From positions 40,023 to 104,022 of the forward strand of contig UESW01001856.1 in NCBI GenBank assembly GCA_900491605.1: a stretch of 64,000 nt of DNA, given 5' to 3'. Below, piece after piece: positions 11,537-21,823 of this stretch. This DNA comes from Calamus simplicifolius (lineage: Eukaryota; Streptophyta; Magnoliopsida; Arecales; Arecaceae). The position numbers and the translations under genes are program-made. The notes below the pieces were generated by a model. The model searched no databases. It worked only from the letters and a program-made list of their open reading frames with translations, and had not been told where the DNA came from. Position 1 is the stretch's first letter, and the number at the start of each line of letters is the position of its first letter.

Positions 11537-12122
11537 TGTAATCGTCGTAATTAATTGTGGGGAATGTAACTCTCGGTATTCATTTTGGGGACACCTAGCA
11601 TCTTGACTTCCTTCTGACGTTTAGGTCCCGATGCGACGTCTGGTTTCGCGGGTCTTCACGTTGGGTTCCCGATTTCTTGAAATAGGGATATCGCTAACCT
11701 TCTACGTTGGATTTTAAGGAGGATGCTGGCAGACCCTCTCCTTCATCCTCGCGCGAGCCTTCAACTGATAAGCTTCTTCCCATGCCAGAGAGAGATAACA
11801 AAGCTGAGAGAGAGAGAGCAGATCAGGAGGGAGATGAACAATTAAGTTGCTGCGGATCGTAGGAGGCACCGATGGAGGTCCGGTGGCTTCCGATGGGTTG
11901 AAGAGAATGGAAAGACTGTAGGATTCATAGAGAAGGAAGGGGAGAAGGAAGAAAGATTTAATCACACCATTCCCTCAGAGTGCAGAGGATGCGGAGTAAG
12001 CGGCCTCTGCCTTCAGCCTGCGTGTATAGTAATACAACGTGATGACAGGCATTACAAATCCTCACAGCAATATTTCTGCTAGCAGATTAAGTTCTCAAGT
12101 ACTAACCTAGAAGTATGCTTTG
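11537..12122 (+). repeat. Unidentified block X, copy 2
   Basis: A near-identical copy of 1698-2281, including the GAGAGA runs and the terminal AGAAGTATGCTTTG directly before an LTR. Where a Sirevirus primer binding site should stand, there is instead the copy of the outside flank. The short open frame of copy 1 (2032) is broken here by a one-base insertion near 11895, which argues against a conserved protein. Confidence 0.7.
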
Positions 12123-13633
12123 TGTTGGCCCAGATGACAACCCAAGAGGGGGGGGGGTGAATTGGGTTCTTTAAAAAATTTAGCCTTTTAAAAATTATTT
12201 GCTTAAGAAGAATGAAAGCAAATGCAATGTAAATACAAAGTACAGTGAATAAAATAGAGATAGAGATAGAGTCAATGGAAGCACGGCAAACACAAAGATT
12301 TTATAGTGGTTCGGTGTATCCAACACCTACATCCACTCCCAAGATCCTACTTGGGTCCATACTATAATCTCCTCGATTACAGTCGAGTTGTTTTACAAGT
12401 TCACAACTCAAACTTGTTGTTTTACTTGGGATCACAACGAACCAGCCGGTTTTTTGGGCTCACCAGCACACAACCCAAGACTCAAGCAAAACTAGCTTGA
12501 CCCGAGGTTAACAACCTCCACTAGTTCAATCCCCTTTGATTGAACTAGGCACAAGCAAGTATATAAATGTTTTACAAATTTTCACAGCTCCTTAATGAGC
12601 AAAATTCAAAGAAAAGTAAATAGGTTTAGAAAAGCCTGATTTGAAGTTGTTTGGCTTTGAGCTTTTCTTCTTTTCCTCTTCTCCTTGCTGGGTTGAATCA
12701 AGCCTCAGCTCCGATTCTTCACAGTAGATGCAGTTGAGAAGATTGAAAAGATGGTCTCTTTCTTCTAGATGAGAATCCTTCGATTTTCCTCTATTTGAAC
12801 GGCTTGGATTCTTCTTTGAGCTTTGTGGAGTGGAAGGTTTAGAAATTGAAAGCTCCTCTCTTGGATATACGGCTCAAGACTTCTAGGATTTTGATTTTTG
12901 ATTGTGTCTATCCGTTTCTATCTCTCTCTTTCTATATATTTTCAAACGGTTGTTTTTTCCCCTTTTTATAGATTTTCCTTCGATTCATTTTTGGGTGGAA
13001 ATCTAGCCATTGGAGTGTACCTGGAAGGATTTTCCATTCATAAAAAATAGCCGTTAGATGTCAGAAATCAAAAATATTACCGTTAGAGCTGATCTGGCAT
13101 TTTTTATTTTTCGTCCAGGTGGGTTGGAGTCGGCTCCAGCTTTTCAGGTGTCAGCTCCGAATCATTTTTCCATAAATAGTAAATTCTGAGTTCGTCGTGG
13201 AGTCGGCTCCGCAAAAGCAAGTGTCGGCTCGCCGTCGTCAGGTGTCGGCTCCCGAAAACTGAAGGTGTCGGCTCCAGGATGCTCAGAAAAATCATCGCTC
13301 TGTTCCAGCATCGGAGTCGGCTCCTGACACAGTAAAGTGTTGACTCCGAAACCTTAGGTGTCGGCTTCAAAACTCTAGGTGTCGGCTCCAGGTTATATCA
13401 AAAATCAGATTAAAATTGAATTGGCCATGGGGTCGGCTCCAGACATTCTAGGTGTCGACTCCAAGCTCTGAAACTTTAAAATCTCTGATTTGTATATGTT
13501 TCAAAAATCATTTCTTAATTCCTTTAAATTGATCAAATAAATTTAGTCCTGAAACACTTATGAAATCCATTAGTAATCAAATGAATATACTCAATTCCTT
13601 TATCAATCATCAAAATCAATGAGTGGATCAACA
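12123..13633 (-). repeat. Sirevirus LTR (right)
   Basis: It starts TGTTGGCCCAG and ends GGATCAACA like its partner at 2282-3795, with matching near-palindrome cluster (13125-13462) and few differences. Its outer edge is followed by CTTTG. Its inner edge lacks the expected tRNA primer site and instead carries block X, so this LTR was probably copied in with its left flank from a related allele. Confidence 0.9.
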
Positions 13634-13638
13634 CTTTG
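13634..13638. repeat. Target site duplication CTTTG, right
   Basis: Matches 2277-2281 and marks the original right boundary of the Sirevirus insertion, about 245 bp upstream of the CK2 beta start codon. Confidence 0.8.
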
Positions 13639-13882
13639 ATTGGTCGGTTACTGGTCAGGCGTAGCATCCAAAAACCAATAGCATCATTCAAGATTTCCAT
13701 ATCACCGTTTTCCTCCCTCCCTCGCTGTCTTCTTCTTCTTCTCTTGCGATCGCCTTGGCCATTGGAGCCCTCGAATCGAAGAGCACTGCCTCTCTCTCCC
13801 TACTCTCCAAGAATATTGGGATGCTGGGTTGAGTCAATTGAGCTGGTCCAACGGATCGAGAGGGTGTAGAGGGGTGGAAGAT
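13639..13882 (+). promoter_or_regulatory. Probable 5' UTR / proximal promoter of the CK2 beta gene
   Basis: This stretch is unique in the window and shows CT-rich runs (CTTCTTCTTCTTCTCTTGCG near 13728) typical of plant 5' UTRs. It leads directly to the ATG at 13883. I see no convincing TATA box between the Sirevirus edge and the pyrimidine tract, so the retroelement may have separated the core promoter from the gene. Confidence 0.5.
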
Positions 13883-14326
13883 ATGTACAGGGGTCAAGGA
13901 GTGAGCGGGTTGAAGTCGAAGATCGACGCCCTCGATCGCAAGCAGGTCAATGATGCTCTTGACAAGCACCTGGAGAAGTCATCGCCGTCGACTTCGAGGG
14001 GGTTGATGAATGGGAGGGAGATGGAGTGGCTCTCCGTGCTGTCCACTGCTGCAGGGAAGCTGTCGAATCACTACCGGGATCAGCTTTCTAAGAACAAATG
14101 CTCTGATGAAGAATCTGAAATAGACAGTGAAGGGTCAGAAGTTAGTGGTTATGATGGTGAAGATACATCTTGGATATCATGGTTCTGTAATCTACGAGGG
14201 AATGAGTTCTTTTGTGAAGTTGATGACGAATACATACAAGATGACTTCAACCGTTGTGGGTTAAGCAGCCAAGTTCCTTGCTATGACTATGCTCTTGAAC
14301 TGATTTTGGATTGTGAATCCTCTCAT
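13883..14326 (+). CDS. CKB: Casein kinase II beta subunit, first exon (N-terminal half only)
   Basis: The 148-codon open frame starts MYRGQGVSGLKSK and contains NDALDKHLEKSSPSTSRG, the acidic Ser-rich KCSDEESEIDSEGSEVSG, and the highly conserved DTSWISWFCNLRGNEFFCEV, DDEYIQDDFN and CGLSSQVPCYDYALELIL. CK2 beta is the regulatory subunit that dimerises and docks two catalytic alpha subunits; plant forms have this extra N-terminal extension. The frame ends at ESSHG against GTATGT at 14327, a consensus splice donor. The Zn-binding C-terminal half is not visible in the window. Substitutions at conserved places (NRCGLSS, VPCYD, LDCESS) suggest relaxed constraint. It is either a real gene with a retroelement-filled intron or a fragment. 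Confidence 0.75.
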
Positions 14327-14369
14327 GGTATGTACCCAGATGTCCAAATAGCTGGTTTTTAGTTTGGGA

Positions 14370-15691
14370 TTTGCGTATTATGGTAAGTAAGTCAATTATT
14401 ATAATTTCATAAATTATTTAATTTATAAATAGTTGGATTTATAGTTGCATGCATATATATTTATGAGATAAGGAAAATGGAGTTTTATTTATATTGACTA
14501 TTTTGAATAGTACCATGAATTTACAAATGAGTATTTGCTATGACTATTGTAGCTGGTAATATTTTGCAAGAAATAGCTTTATATGTATATGCAAATATGA
14601 AGAATATGATTACTTTGATCTTGAAAAATATGTTGGTACTACTGAGATAATTATATGTGATTGTTAATATTTTGCAAAGTAGCGATTATAAATATGCAAA
14701 AATTGAAGGATGTGGTTATTTTGGCTTTGCAAAATATACTGATACTGTTAATATATTTTTATGCTATGAATGTACAAACCACTGTATATGTGATATGGAT
14801 GCTTCTGTTTATGTTGATGCATGATGTGTGATATGCAATTATAATGATGACATTGAAATATACTTATACGTGTTGCCACAGTTCTCATGTGATGTAGATT
14901 GATGTGAAATGCCAAGTGATACGTGACCCACCTCCACAGGGGAAGATATGTGGGGGACACACATCTGTAGGGTGTGTTTTGATTGATTATGATACGGGAC
15001 CCACCTCCATGGGAGAAGATATGTGGAGGACACACATATGTAGGGTGTGTTGTGATTGTTTATGTTATATGGCATAACGCTGGTACCAGGATCCTTCCTC
15101 TTAGGGGACATTTAAGAGTGATACACCAGTTGGGTGTTGTAGGGCCGTGGACACATAGGAGATCAATGATTATATAAATACAGTGGGTTTGTTTACATTG
15201 CATTGTTTGACATTTATTATGTAATTAAACTTTCAAATTATTTTGAGCTGATGATATGCATGTTCTGATAGCATGATAAATGTAGTTGAATTGAAAGCTT
15301 TTCATAAAAATGTGATTTGAAAATATCTTGAAATGCTAAAATGATATATGACTATTTTTATATTATAATAGGCTTACTTATTGAGTGTGAGCTCATATAA
15401 ATCTCACAATATTTTTCAGAGCCTAAGGAGTGAAGAAGGACTTATGGGGTTGATGGAGCTTATAGTTAAATAAATTAGTTCCATTATGTTGTTGTAACCC
15501 CGGATATGCTTGTGTGTAGGGCTTGTAGCCCAAACCTTATAGTTATGGTTTGTTTTAAGTTATTGATTTGGATTGAATATTCATAATTATTGCCTTATAT
15601 TGATTTATGTGTCATAATTCGGGACGCTTTGCATGCCTGGCATGCGGCGGGTTGTCACCCTAGCTCAAATTTTTGGGTCTAGGGCGTGACA
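14370..15691 (+). repeat. LTR of a Ty3/gypsy element (chromovirus, Tekay/Del-like)
   Basis: The 3' edge is clear: GGTCTAGGGCGTGACA ends at 15691, followed after seven bases by TGGTATCAGAGC, the initiator-Met tRNA primer site. The GCATGCGGCGGGTTGTCACC block at 15640-15660 resembles Tekay-type LTR ends. The left edge is not certain; 14370 is an estimate just past the CK2 beta splice donor. The interior is AT-rich with a 73-bp tandem duplication. Only a short leader follows, so this is one LTR of a broken element lying within the host gene's would-be intron. Confidence 0.65.
14918..15062. repeat. 73-bp tandem duplication inside the gypsy LTR
   Basis: Two units start at 14918 and 14991, each opening with GATACG(T/G)GACCCACCTCCA and ending with AGGGTGTGTT(T/G)TGATTG. 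They differ by a few substitutions. Such duplications in U3 are common in LTR enhancer regions. Confidence 0.8.
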
Positions 15692-15698
15692 GCTTTTA

Positions 15699-15710
15699 TG
15701 GTATCAGAGC
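15699..15710 (+). other. Primer binding site, initiator Met tRNA
   Basis: TGGTATCAGAGC is complementary to the 3' end of plant initiator methionine tRNA and lies seven bases after the LTR end at 15691. It fixes the orientation of this element as plus. Confidence 0.85.
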
Positions 15711-16084
15711 CTAGGTTATGACCTTAGGGACATATACATAATGACACTTTAGGCAAAATACTAGGATGGCATTGAGACAATTATAACTTTATAGGAATTT
15801 CAAGTATTATGCTTTGGAAGCATAAAATTTAAAGTTTATCAAGATATTAGTTGAAATATAAATTTAATAGGAATTAAGAATGAACCATCACATCAGAAGC
15901 CAATGATATAATGGGACTCCTAGACTGGTGACCTTGACCAGTGGGGAGGCCATGGGGCTTCTAGAGGTTTTAGCTCCGTCAAACTTGTTGGAAATGGCTA
16001 TAGCAGTTTCGGATATTTAAATAATATGGGAGATAAAACTTTAATTGAATATGCAATAAAAGATAGATGAATATATTCCATAAG
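15711..16084 (+). other. Gypsy leader remnant
   Basis: AT-rich sequence after the primer site resembles an untranslated leader, then a weak frame (near 15950) that may be the first codons of gag. No gag, protease or RT motif follows; the sequence passes into a LINE in opposite orientation near 16085. Most of the gypsy element is missing from the window. Confidence 0.45.
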
Positions 16085-18460
16085 AAGGAACAACCACGGG
16101 GGATCCTGATGGCCAAGCCAGAAGTCCAGCCACCGTATCTGCCACGCATGACAGAACTCCAAAAACAGTGAGGGTCCAGCAGGAATCTGGAAGCATGCCT
16201 CGCCATAATAGCCTCTCGACGGAGCACCAAGGAATGGATCCCAAGACCGCCCTCACGAGTAGGCAAACAAACAATGTCCCAAAACAACAAATGAAGACCA
16301 TGGCTCCCCTGCGTAGATGCCCAGAGAAAGTCCCGTATGTGTCTCTCAATCCGGCAGAGGCAGGTAGTCGGAATCAAGGTATTGGATAACATATAGAGAG
16401 GAAGAGATGTAAGAATAGTTCGGATCAAAGTGACATGCCCCATCATAGAGAGACCCAAAACCTGCCAACTATCCAAGCGAGATGAAATCCGACGATCAAG
16501 GTCCCCAAAATCATGCTGTTGGGGTTGCCGCCCCATTATAGGAATTCCAAGATAGGTTAGGTGGTCAGAGGAGGTCGAGATCCCAACCAACTGGGATATG
16601 GCAGCACGACAGCGGGGAGAGGTCGAAGGGCTGAAACAAATAATAGATTTCTGCAAGTTGACCTGTTGCCCCGAGGCCAAGCAATAAGACTGAATAATAG
16701 CAGAACATGTGGCTGCATTCTGAACAGTAGCAGGGCTAAGCAGAATACAATCATCAGCAAAGAGAAGATGAGTGAGAGGAGGTCCGTGAGGCCCAGGCAT
16801 ATAAGGCTGCAATTGAGATGCCTCGACCGCCTGATCAAGAGCACGAGATAGATCATCAGCGCACAGAATGAACAGGAACGAAGAGAGAGTGCATCCTTGG
16901 CGGAGGCCAACAGCAGAGGAAAAGAACTCAGTCAGACTCCCATTAATAATAATAGAAAAAGAGGGCCCTTGGACACATGTCATAACCCATTCAATGAAAA
17001 GATCAGTAAATCCGAACTCCCGTAGCGTGTAACGAAGGAAAGTCAACACAACCTGTCATAAGCTCTCTCCATGTCTAACTGAACAGCCATGAGAGGCTAA
17101 CGACGAGTGGCATGCTGGAGGTCATGCATAAACTCCGGGGCAATAAGAGCATTGTCAGTGATACTCCGCCCACAGATGAAAGCCCCTGCTCCGGAGAGAT
17201 CAGACGGGGAATCACTCCCTGCAACCAAGAAGCCAGGATACGGGCGCAAACTTTATATAGGGTGGTACATAAGCTTATCAGCCTATAATGCTGGGGAAGC
17301 AGAGCATTCCCTCTCTTAGGAATAAGGACAAGAAAAGTCCTCTGCCAGTCTGGAGGAATAGCTCTGGAAGAGAAGACAGACTGAATAGCCAAGATAACAT
17401 CCTCCCAACAATATCCCAGTAGTAGCGAAAGAAGAACGGCGGAAAGCCATCTGGACCAGGAGCTTTGTCAGGTCCCAGAGCCCAAACCACAGCACGAATC
17501 TCCTCCGCCTGGACCTCCCGAATCAATAGACCATTATCATTCTCTGAAACCCTGGCAGCATGAGTAGCAATGATAATGGGGGAGTCAGAGGCAGAGACCT
17601 CTGACCAACGAGACTGAAAGAAATGGAGAATCTGCTCCCGAATAGCCCCATCATCCTCAAGGATATTACCATCCGCATCACTAATCTGCCGTATCCTATT
17701 GGCAGCACGCCTCGCCATAGTGGCCTGGTGAAAGAACCTGGTATTTTGATCTCCTTCCTGGAGCCACTGAACCCGGGACCTCTAACGCCAATAGGTCTCC
17801 TGCTGCGGAGCAAGGAATGATGCAAAGCCAAACTACGCCTGAGAGACTGAAGATCAAGGTCAGTTAGGTGGCCCTCCGCATCCTCCTAAGCCTGAAGAGT
17901 AGCAATGTCAGCTTCCATAGCCTGGATTTGCCGCATGAGATCCCCCACCTCTCTTCTATGCCATCTTAAGAGTCTGCGCTTAGTGAGATCTAATCGACGA
18001 GAGAGCCGATAAGTAGAATTCCCTCGAATAGGCATAAGGGACCGAGTCGAAGAATAAAATGTCCAAAACTGCTCAAAATGAAAAGGCCCCTTCCTATGAG
18101 ATGACAGCTCAATAAAGATAAGGAGGGGACAGTGGTTCGACGCAATCCGAGGGAGATGAGTAGTAGTAGCGCAGGAAAAGGACTGAAACCAGGATGAGGA
18201 AGCCAGAGCCCGATCCAGCCGCTCCCACACACGAGAGTCCCACTACGGTTATTACACCAAGTAAACTGCGGCCCCGAAAAGCCCAGATCAAAAAGGTCAG
18301 CCGAGGATATGAAGGATACTATAGGAGGAACAACTTCCACTGAAGGGCCTCTGCCTAGAGTAGACACTCGGCCCTTCTTTTTCAAACTTTTAGGTAACAA
18401 CCTGGGCCCACTAAGCTCACCAACCCGGGCCCGTTTCAGGGAAGCTGGATTGGCATCCAC
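16085..18460 (-). pseudogene. L1-type LINE ORF2 (endonuclease and RT), 3'-truncated
   Basis: Reading leftward from 18460, an endonuclease C-terminal part appears (FDLGFSGPQFTWCNNRSG, ASNHCPLLIF). Then come the RT fingers (GPDKAPGPDGFPPFFFRYYW, LIPKRGNALLPQHYRLISLC), the palm with GLRQGC and the catalytic FADDCILL, and the thumb (NLQKSIICFSPS, LTYLGIPIMGR). The longest open part is 17049-15979. The protein stops being LINE-like after CSFLW near 16085, so the zinc-finger and RNase H parts and the poly(A) tail are missing. Frame changes near 17050, 17280 and 17720 make it inactive. The enzyme normally nicks DNA and copies its own RNA at the nick. Confidence 0.85.
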
Positions 18461-19660
18461 CTAGCCCTTCGAACATCTGGCCCATCGGTCCGATCCAATA
18501 AGGCTAAAAGGATTAGTGGCCACTTTCCCATTCACAGCCTGCTGAGAACCAGGATCAGCATTTGAATCAGTATTCTGAGTCCCAGAGGGAACCTCTGCCT
18601 GAACATCAGAAATCTGGGCCTTGAAATGGAAGACAGATTCTGAGGATAGCTGCTTATCATTCAGCATAATTGGGAGATTGTTCTTCCTTCTGCCCTTAGA
18701 GGCCTTCTGAATTTTGGAGTGAGTTACAGAAGTCAGAGAGACCCCAGAAGAACCCACGGGAGAAGAGTTGGTAATTGTTTCAGAATCAACAGTAACCGGC
18801 ACGGTGGGCGGCACCCGGCACATTCCCTTCTATCCCTGGTGTGCTGTATTGATGATAACCACACTGGGAAGGGATGGCGACGACATAGCTCTCCTATGAG
18901 AGACCTTGCCCGGATTCAGCCATCCGTCCAGCTCATCCTGAGACACCGATTTAGCCTTGCCAGAAGACTCCCCAACTATGGCCTTCCCCAAGTCATCCTC
19001 GGCATTAAGCCGAACAGGTGGAGGCTTCCGATGATGGAGGGCAGCCATCCACGGGCCAAACAAGGGAGCTGCCGCAGAGGACTCTGGAACCGTTGAAGAC
19101 GAACACTATCCATTCATATGAAGATAACCACAGTGCGAGCATATACAGTCTACGTGCTCATACGCAAATTGCTGCCAGAAAGGGGATCCATGAGCTCTGA
19201 TTCTTGCCCCCGGCCGGAGAGGCTTGCTCAAATCTACCCTGACACTGGTATGAGCAAAGCTTCCCCTCCGCCGCTCCTTCGTGAAAGCATCCGCCTCCAC
19301 AAAATGACCGGCCACCGAAAGGATGCTTTGGAGAGTCTCCTCATTCCAATATTCTACCGGAAGGTTGGGAAGGCGAATCCATAATAGAGTAGAGCAAAGT
19401 GCATTGTCCGCAAGGATGAAATCAGGTCACCATGCCTCCATCGCAAGCGGTTGACTATTCACAACCCAGGGTTGCATCAAAGCAGCATTCCTGGCAGCCA
19501 GGAGCTCAAACTTCAGTATAACAGTTCGGTGAGCCAAAGGGATGGAATCAATCCAGCCAGCAAGTCCTGCCCAACGAAATTCCCTAATCAGAGCTTTCGG
19601 GGGAATCCATCTTGACAGAGACCTCACAATCAATCCTGAAACATTCCAATCCTTCGTCTC
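18461..19660 (-). pseudogene. LINE ORF1 (DUF4283 and zinc knuckle), broken
   Basis: From 19633 leftward the frame reads WIDSIPLAHRTVILKFELL, then LPNLPVEYWNEETLQSI and RVDLSKPLRPGARIR with a degenerate Cys/His knuckle (ICSHCGYLHMNG) near 19110. This is the usual plant L1 ORF1 plan, an RNA-binding protein. A Ser-rich C-terminal tail runs 18823-18461. The endonuclease N-terminus is not visible between this ORF and ORF2, implying an internal deletion near 18460. Several frames are needed to read it. Confidence 0.75.
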
Positions 19661-21053
19661 TCGGTCAATCGCCGTCGTGGGTAGCTGGATAATCTATGGA
19701 TACTGGAGTTCCAGCCCCGCGATTTCAACAGGGGACGACAGCGGAGCAGACCATGTGAAAAAACTCCCTCAATTGCTCATGGCGGTGCTCCGCGAACAGA
19801 AGGAGCATCAGCACCGGGAGGCAGAACAGGACTGCCGTCAGCCATCACCAGCAGGGCGACGGACACATGCACCACTGAACTCACTGGAGATCGGGACCAA
19901 GAAGGTTTGGATCACTAATCTTAAAGCAGCCAAGTTCTTGAAGAAGGGTGCTTTAAGAATCGGGCGCGTCAAAATTCCTGTAGCAGCTTAGCCACAGCAA
20001 GAGGAAGATGCCACAGCTATAGCACTAGATTTGCCACAGCTATCGCCACGGAAGCACCGCAGCTACACGGAAGTCGTCATGGAATTCGCCATAGAATCGC
20101 CACGGAAGTAACTAATTTGCAAAGGGAACATTTGTACATGTATTGTATTTTTAACAAAATTATTAGAACTTACAAATATTGTTCCCAAAGATAAGTTATT
20201 GATACTAATATATTCTATATGTAATAATAGGAATTCTTTTTGTGATTTTTTTTCTAACAAAAAGACATCTTCATCTTGCTTTAAATTGGAATAATTTTTT
20301 TTTAAAAAAAGAAATAATAATTAGATGTAAATATAGATTTTATTGATAGAAAAAAAAGAATTTTATACATATTTATTATACTATGCTTTTGTACTTTTAC
20401 TTATCAAGATTGTCAGTAAGTTTTACTCGAAGAGTTGAGATTGAGTGAAGCAACTGTTTATTACTTGATGCGCTACCCAAAGTACTTATGAGAATGGATT
20501 TATCTAATATAAATAATAAGCAAAAAAACATCCAGTTACTTTCTCTATTCATATGATTTATTAAATCTATAAGATTTGCTCGCACGCTCTTTCTCAATGT
20601 TTTTAAAATTGGACGGAATTGATTGGTAGAACTAGCTAGTTAGACCATCAACCAATTTAGCATTTGATCCAAATAAATTTCAAAAACTAGACTTAGATTA
20701 ATAAAATAAATATTGTTTTTTTTTTAAGAATCATTTCAAACAGTTGTTGTATTATTGGCTAGTTTGAATTACGCTAGGTTAGAGGGAAATAATCAATTCT
20801 TAAAAGCATATTCTAACTGGTTCGAGGCTTTGACTTCAAGTGACTTTTCTCACCATCCCACCTTCATCAAAGGGATTGATTTGCCGCTCTTTATTAATCT
20901 TCATTGATTTCATCCCAACTTCAAAAAATTCTCATATTTTAGATAAATCTGATCAATTCCACTCCATGTTTTAGCGCTTGTTTGATGTTTTGGGCAGAGG
21001 GAGAGGATTAAGAGAAATCTATTTAGACTTATCACCAAGTGATTTAATTCTAC
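19661..21053. other. No gene seen; LINE 5' remnant, degenerate repeats, AT-rich spacer
   Basis: From 19661 to about 19990 the GC-rich sequence probably still belongs to the LINE 5' part. At 19990-20110 a degenerate array of GCCACAGC-type words (period near 20-30) occurs. The rest to 21053 is AT-rich with no ORF or motif I can support. Confidence 0.4.
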
Positions 21054-21066
21054 CACTACAAGGGGA
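21054..21066 (+). repeat. CACTA terminal inverted repeat (left)
   Basis: CACTACAAGGGGA matches the CACTACAAGAAAA-type end of plant En/Spm elements. Its partner, expected as ...CTTGTAGTG near 29745, is not present. Confidence 0.8.
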
Positions 21067-21680
21067 AAAAAATATTGCGACGCCCAAATGCGTCGCAATT
21101 GCATCGCTAAACATGCTATTGCGACGCAATAGCGATGCAATGACGGCGTCGCTCAGATATCTATCGCAATCTCCATTTGTCGCAATTGCATCGCAATATT
21201 GCGACTCTCTGCGATGCAACAATGCGTCACAATATTGCGACGCATCCAAATGCATCGCTAAATTTAAAACTAATTTTTAATATTTAAAATTATTATTAAA
21301 TATTGCAACGCATTCAATTGCGTCGCAATATTGTGACGCATTTAGTTGCGTCGCAATATTTAATAATAATATTTTGATATAATAGCGACGCAATTTGAGT
21401 CGCTAATGCATCGCAAAGAAATTTTTTTTTAAAATATTACGACGCAAGGTCATTGCGTCGCAATATTTATTAAAAATATTTTAGATATAATAGCGACGCA
21501 ATTTGAGTCGCTAATGCGTCGCTATTAATTTTTTTTTTAAATTATTGCGACGCCAGGTCATTGCATCGTAATATTTAATAATAATATTTTAAAAATATTA
21601 GCGATGCAATTTCAATCGCTAATGTGTCGCTAATTAAATTTTTTAAAAAATATAAAATATTAAAAATTAAAACGGTTAAT
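21067..21680. repeat. Subterminal repeat region, left
   Basis: Dozens of direct and inverted copies of TTGCGTCGCAATATT, GCGACGCAA and variants with TAGCGACGCAATTTGAGTCGCTAATG are separated by AT-rich spacers. In En/Spm such short repeats within a few hundred bp of the ends are binding sites for the TNPA protein. Many CG-containing sites show TG or CA variants, as expected of methylated DNA decaying. Confidence 0.8.
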
Positions 21681-21823
21681 ACAATTTCGTTAGATTTAAA
21701 TATTGATAGAAACATTCTTCACTCATATTGATCCAAACAATAATCATTTAATTTTAAAAATAATTAATATATTAAAATTTTAAAGTTTTCATATGCAACA
21801 TATAGAAAGAAAAAAAAAATACA

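Larger units (their letters stand above)
2282..13633 (-). mobile_element. Sirevirus-lineage Ty1/copia retrotransposon with internal rearrangement
   Basis: The element is bounded by LTRs (TGTTG...CAACA) and a CTTTG target duplication. Reading leftward on the minus strand, gag starts truncated at 10761, then come protease, GAG pre-integrase, integrase, RT, RNase H, an extra ORF in the envelope position, several polypurine tracts and the 3' LTR. Gag-PR-INT-RT-RH order is copia; the downstream extra ORF and multiple polypurine tracts are Sirevirus hallmarks. The primer binding site and the gag N-terminus are absent. They are replaced by a copy of the left genomic flank (10762-12122). Coding parts carry many frameshifts, so it is not autonomous. 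Confidence 0.85.

Noticed and set aside
11714..11965. Minus-strand 83-codon frame starting with a hydrophobic stretch, as a secreted peptide
   Set aside because: It is not open in the near-identical copy around 1880-2110, so it is not conserved.
15699..15710. TGGTATCAGAGC as part of a tRNA gene
   Set aside because: It is only the 12-base tRNA-complementary primer site after an LTR; no cloverleaf or A/B boxes are present.
19542..19991. Plus-strand 149-codon frame over the LINE 5' part
   Set aside because: The opposite strand carries recognisable LINE ORF1 sequence at 19427-19633; the plus frame has no motif and is a shadow.
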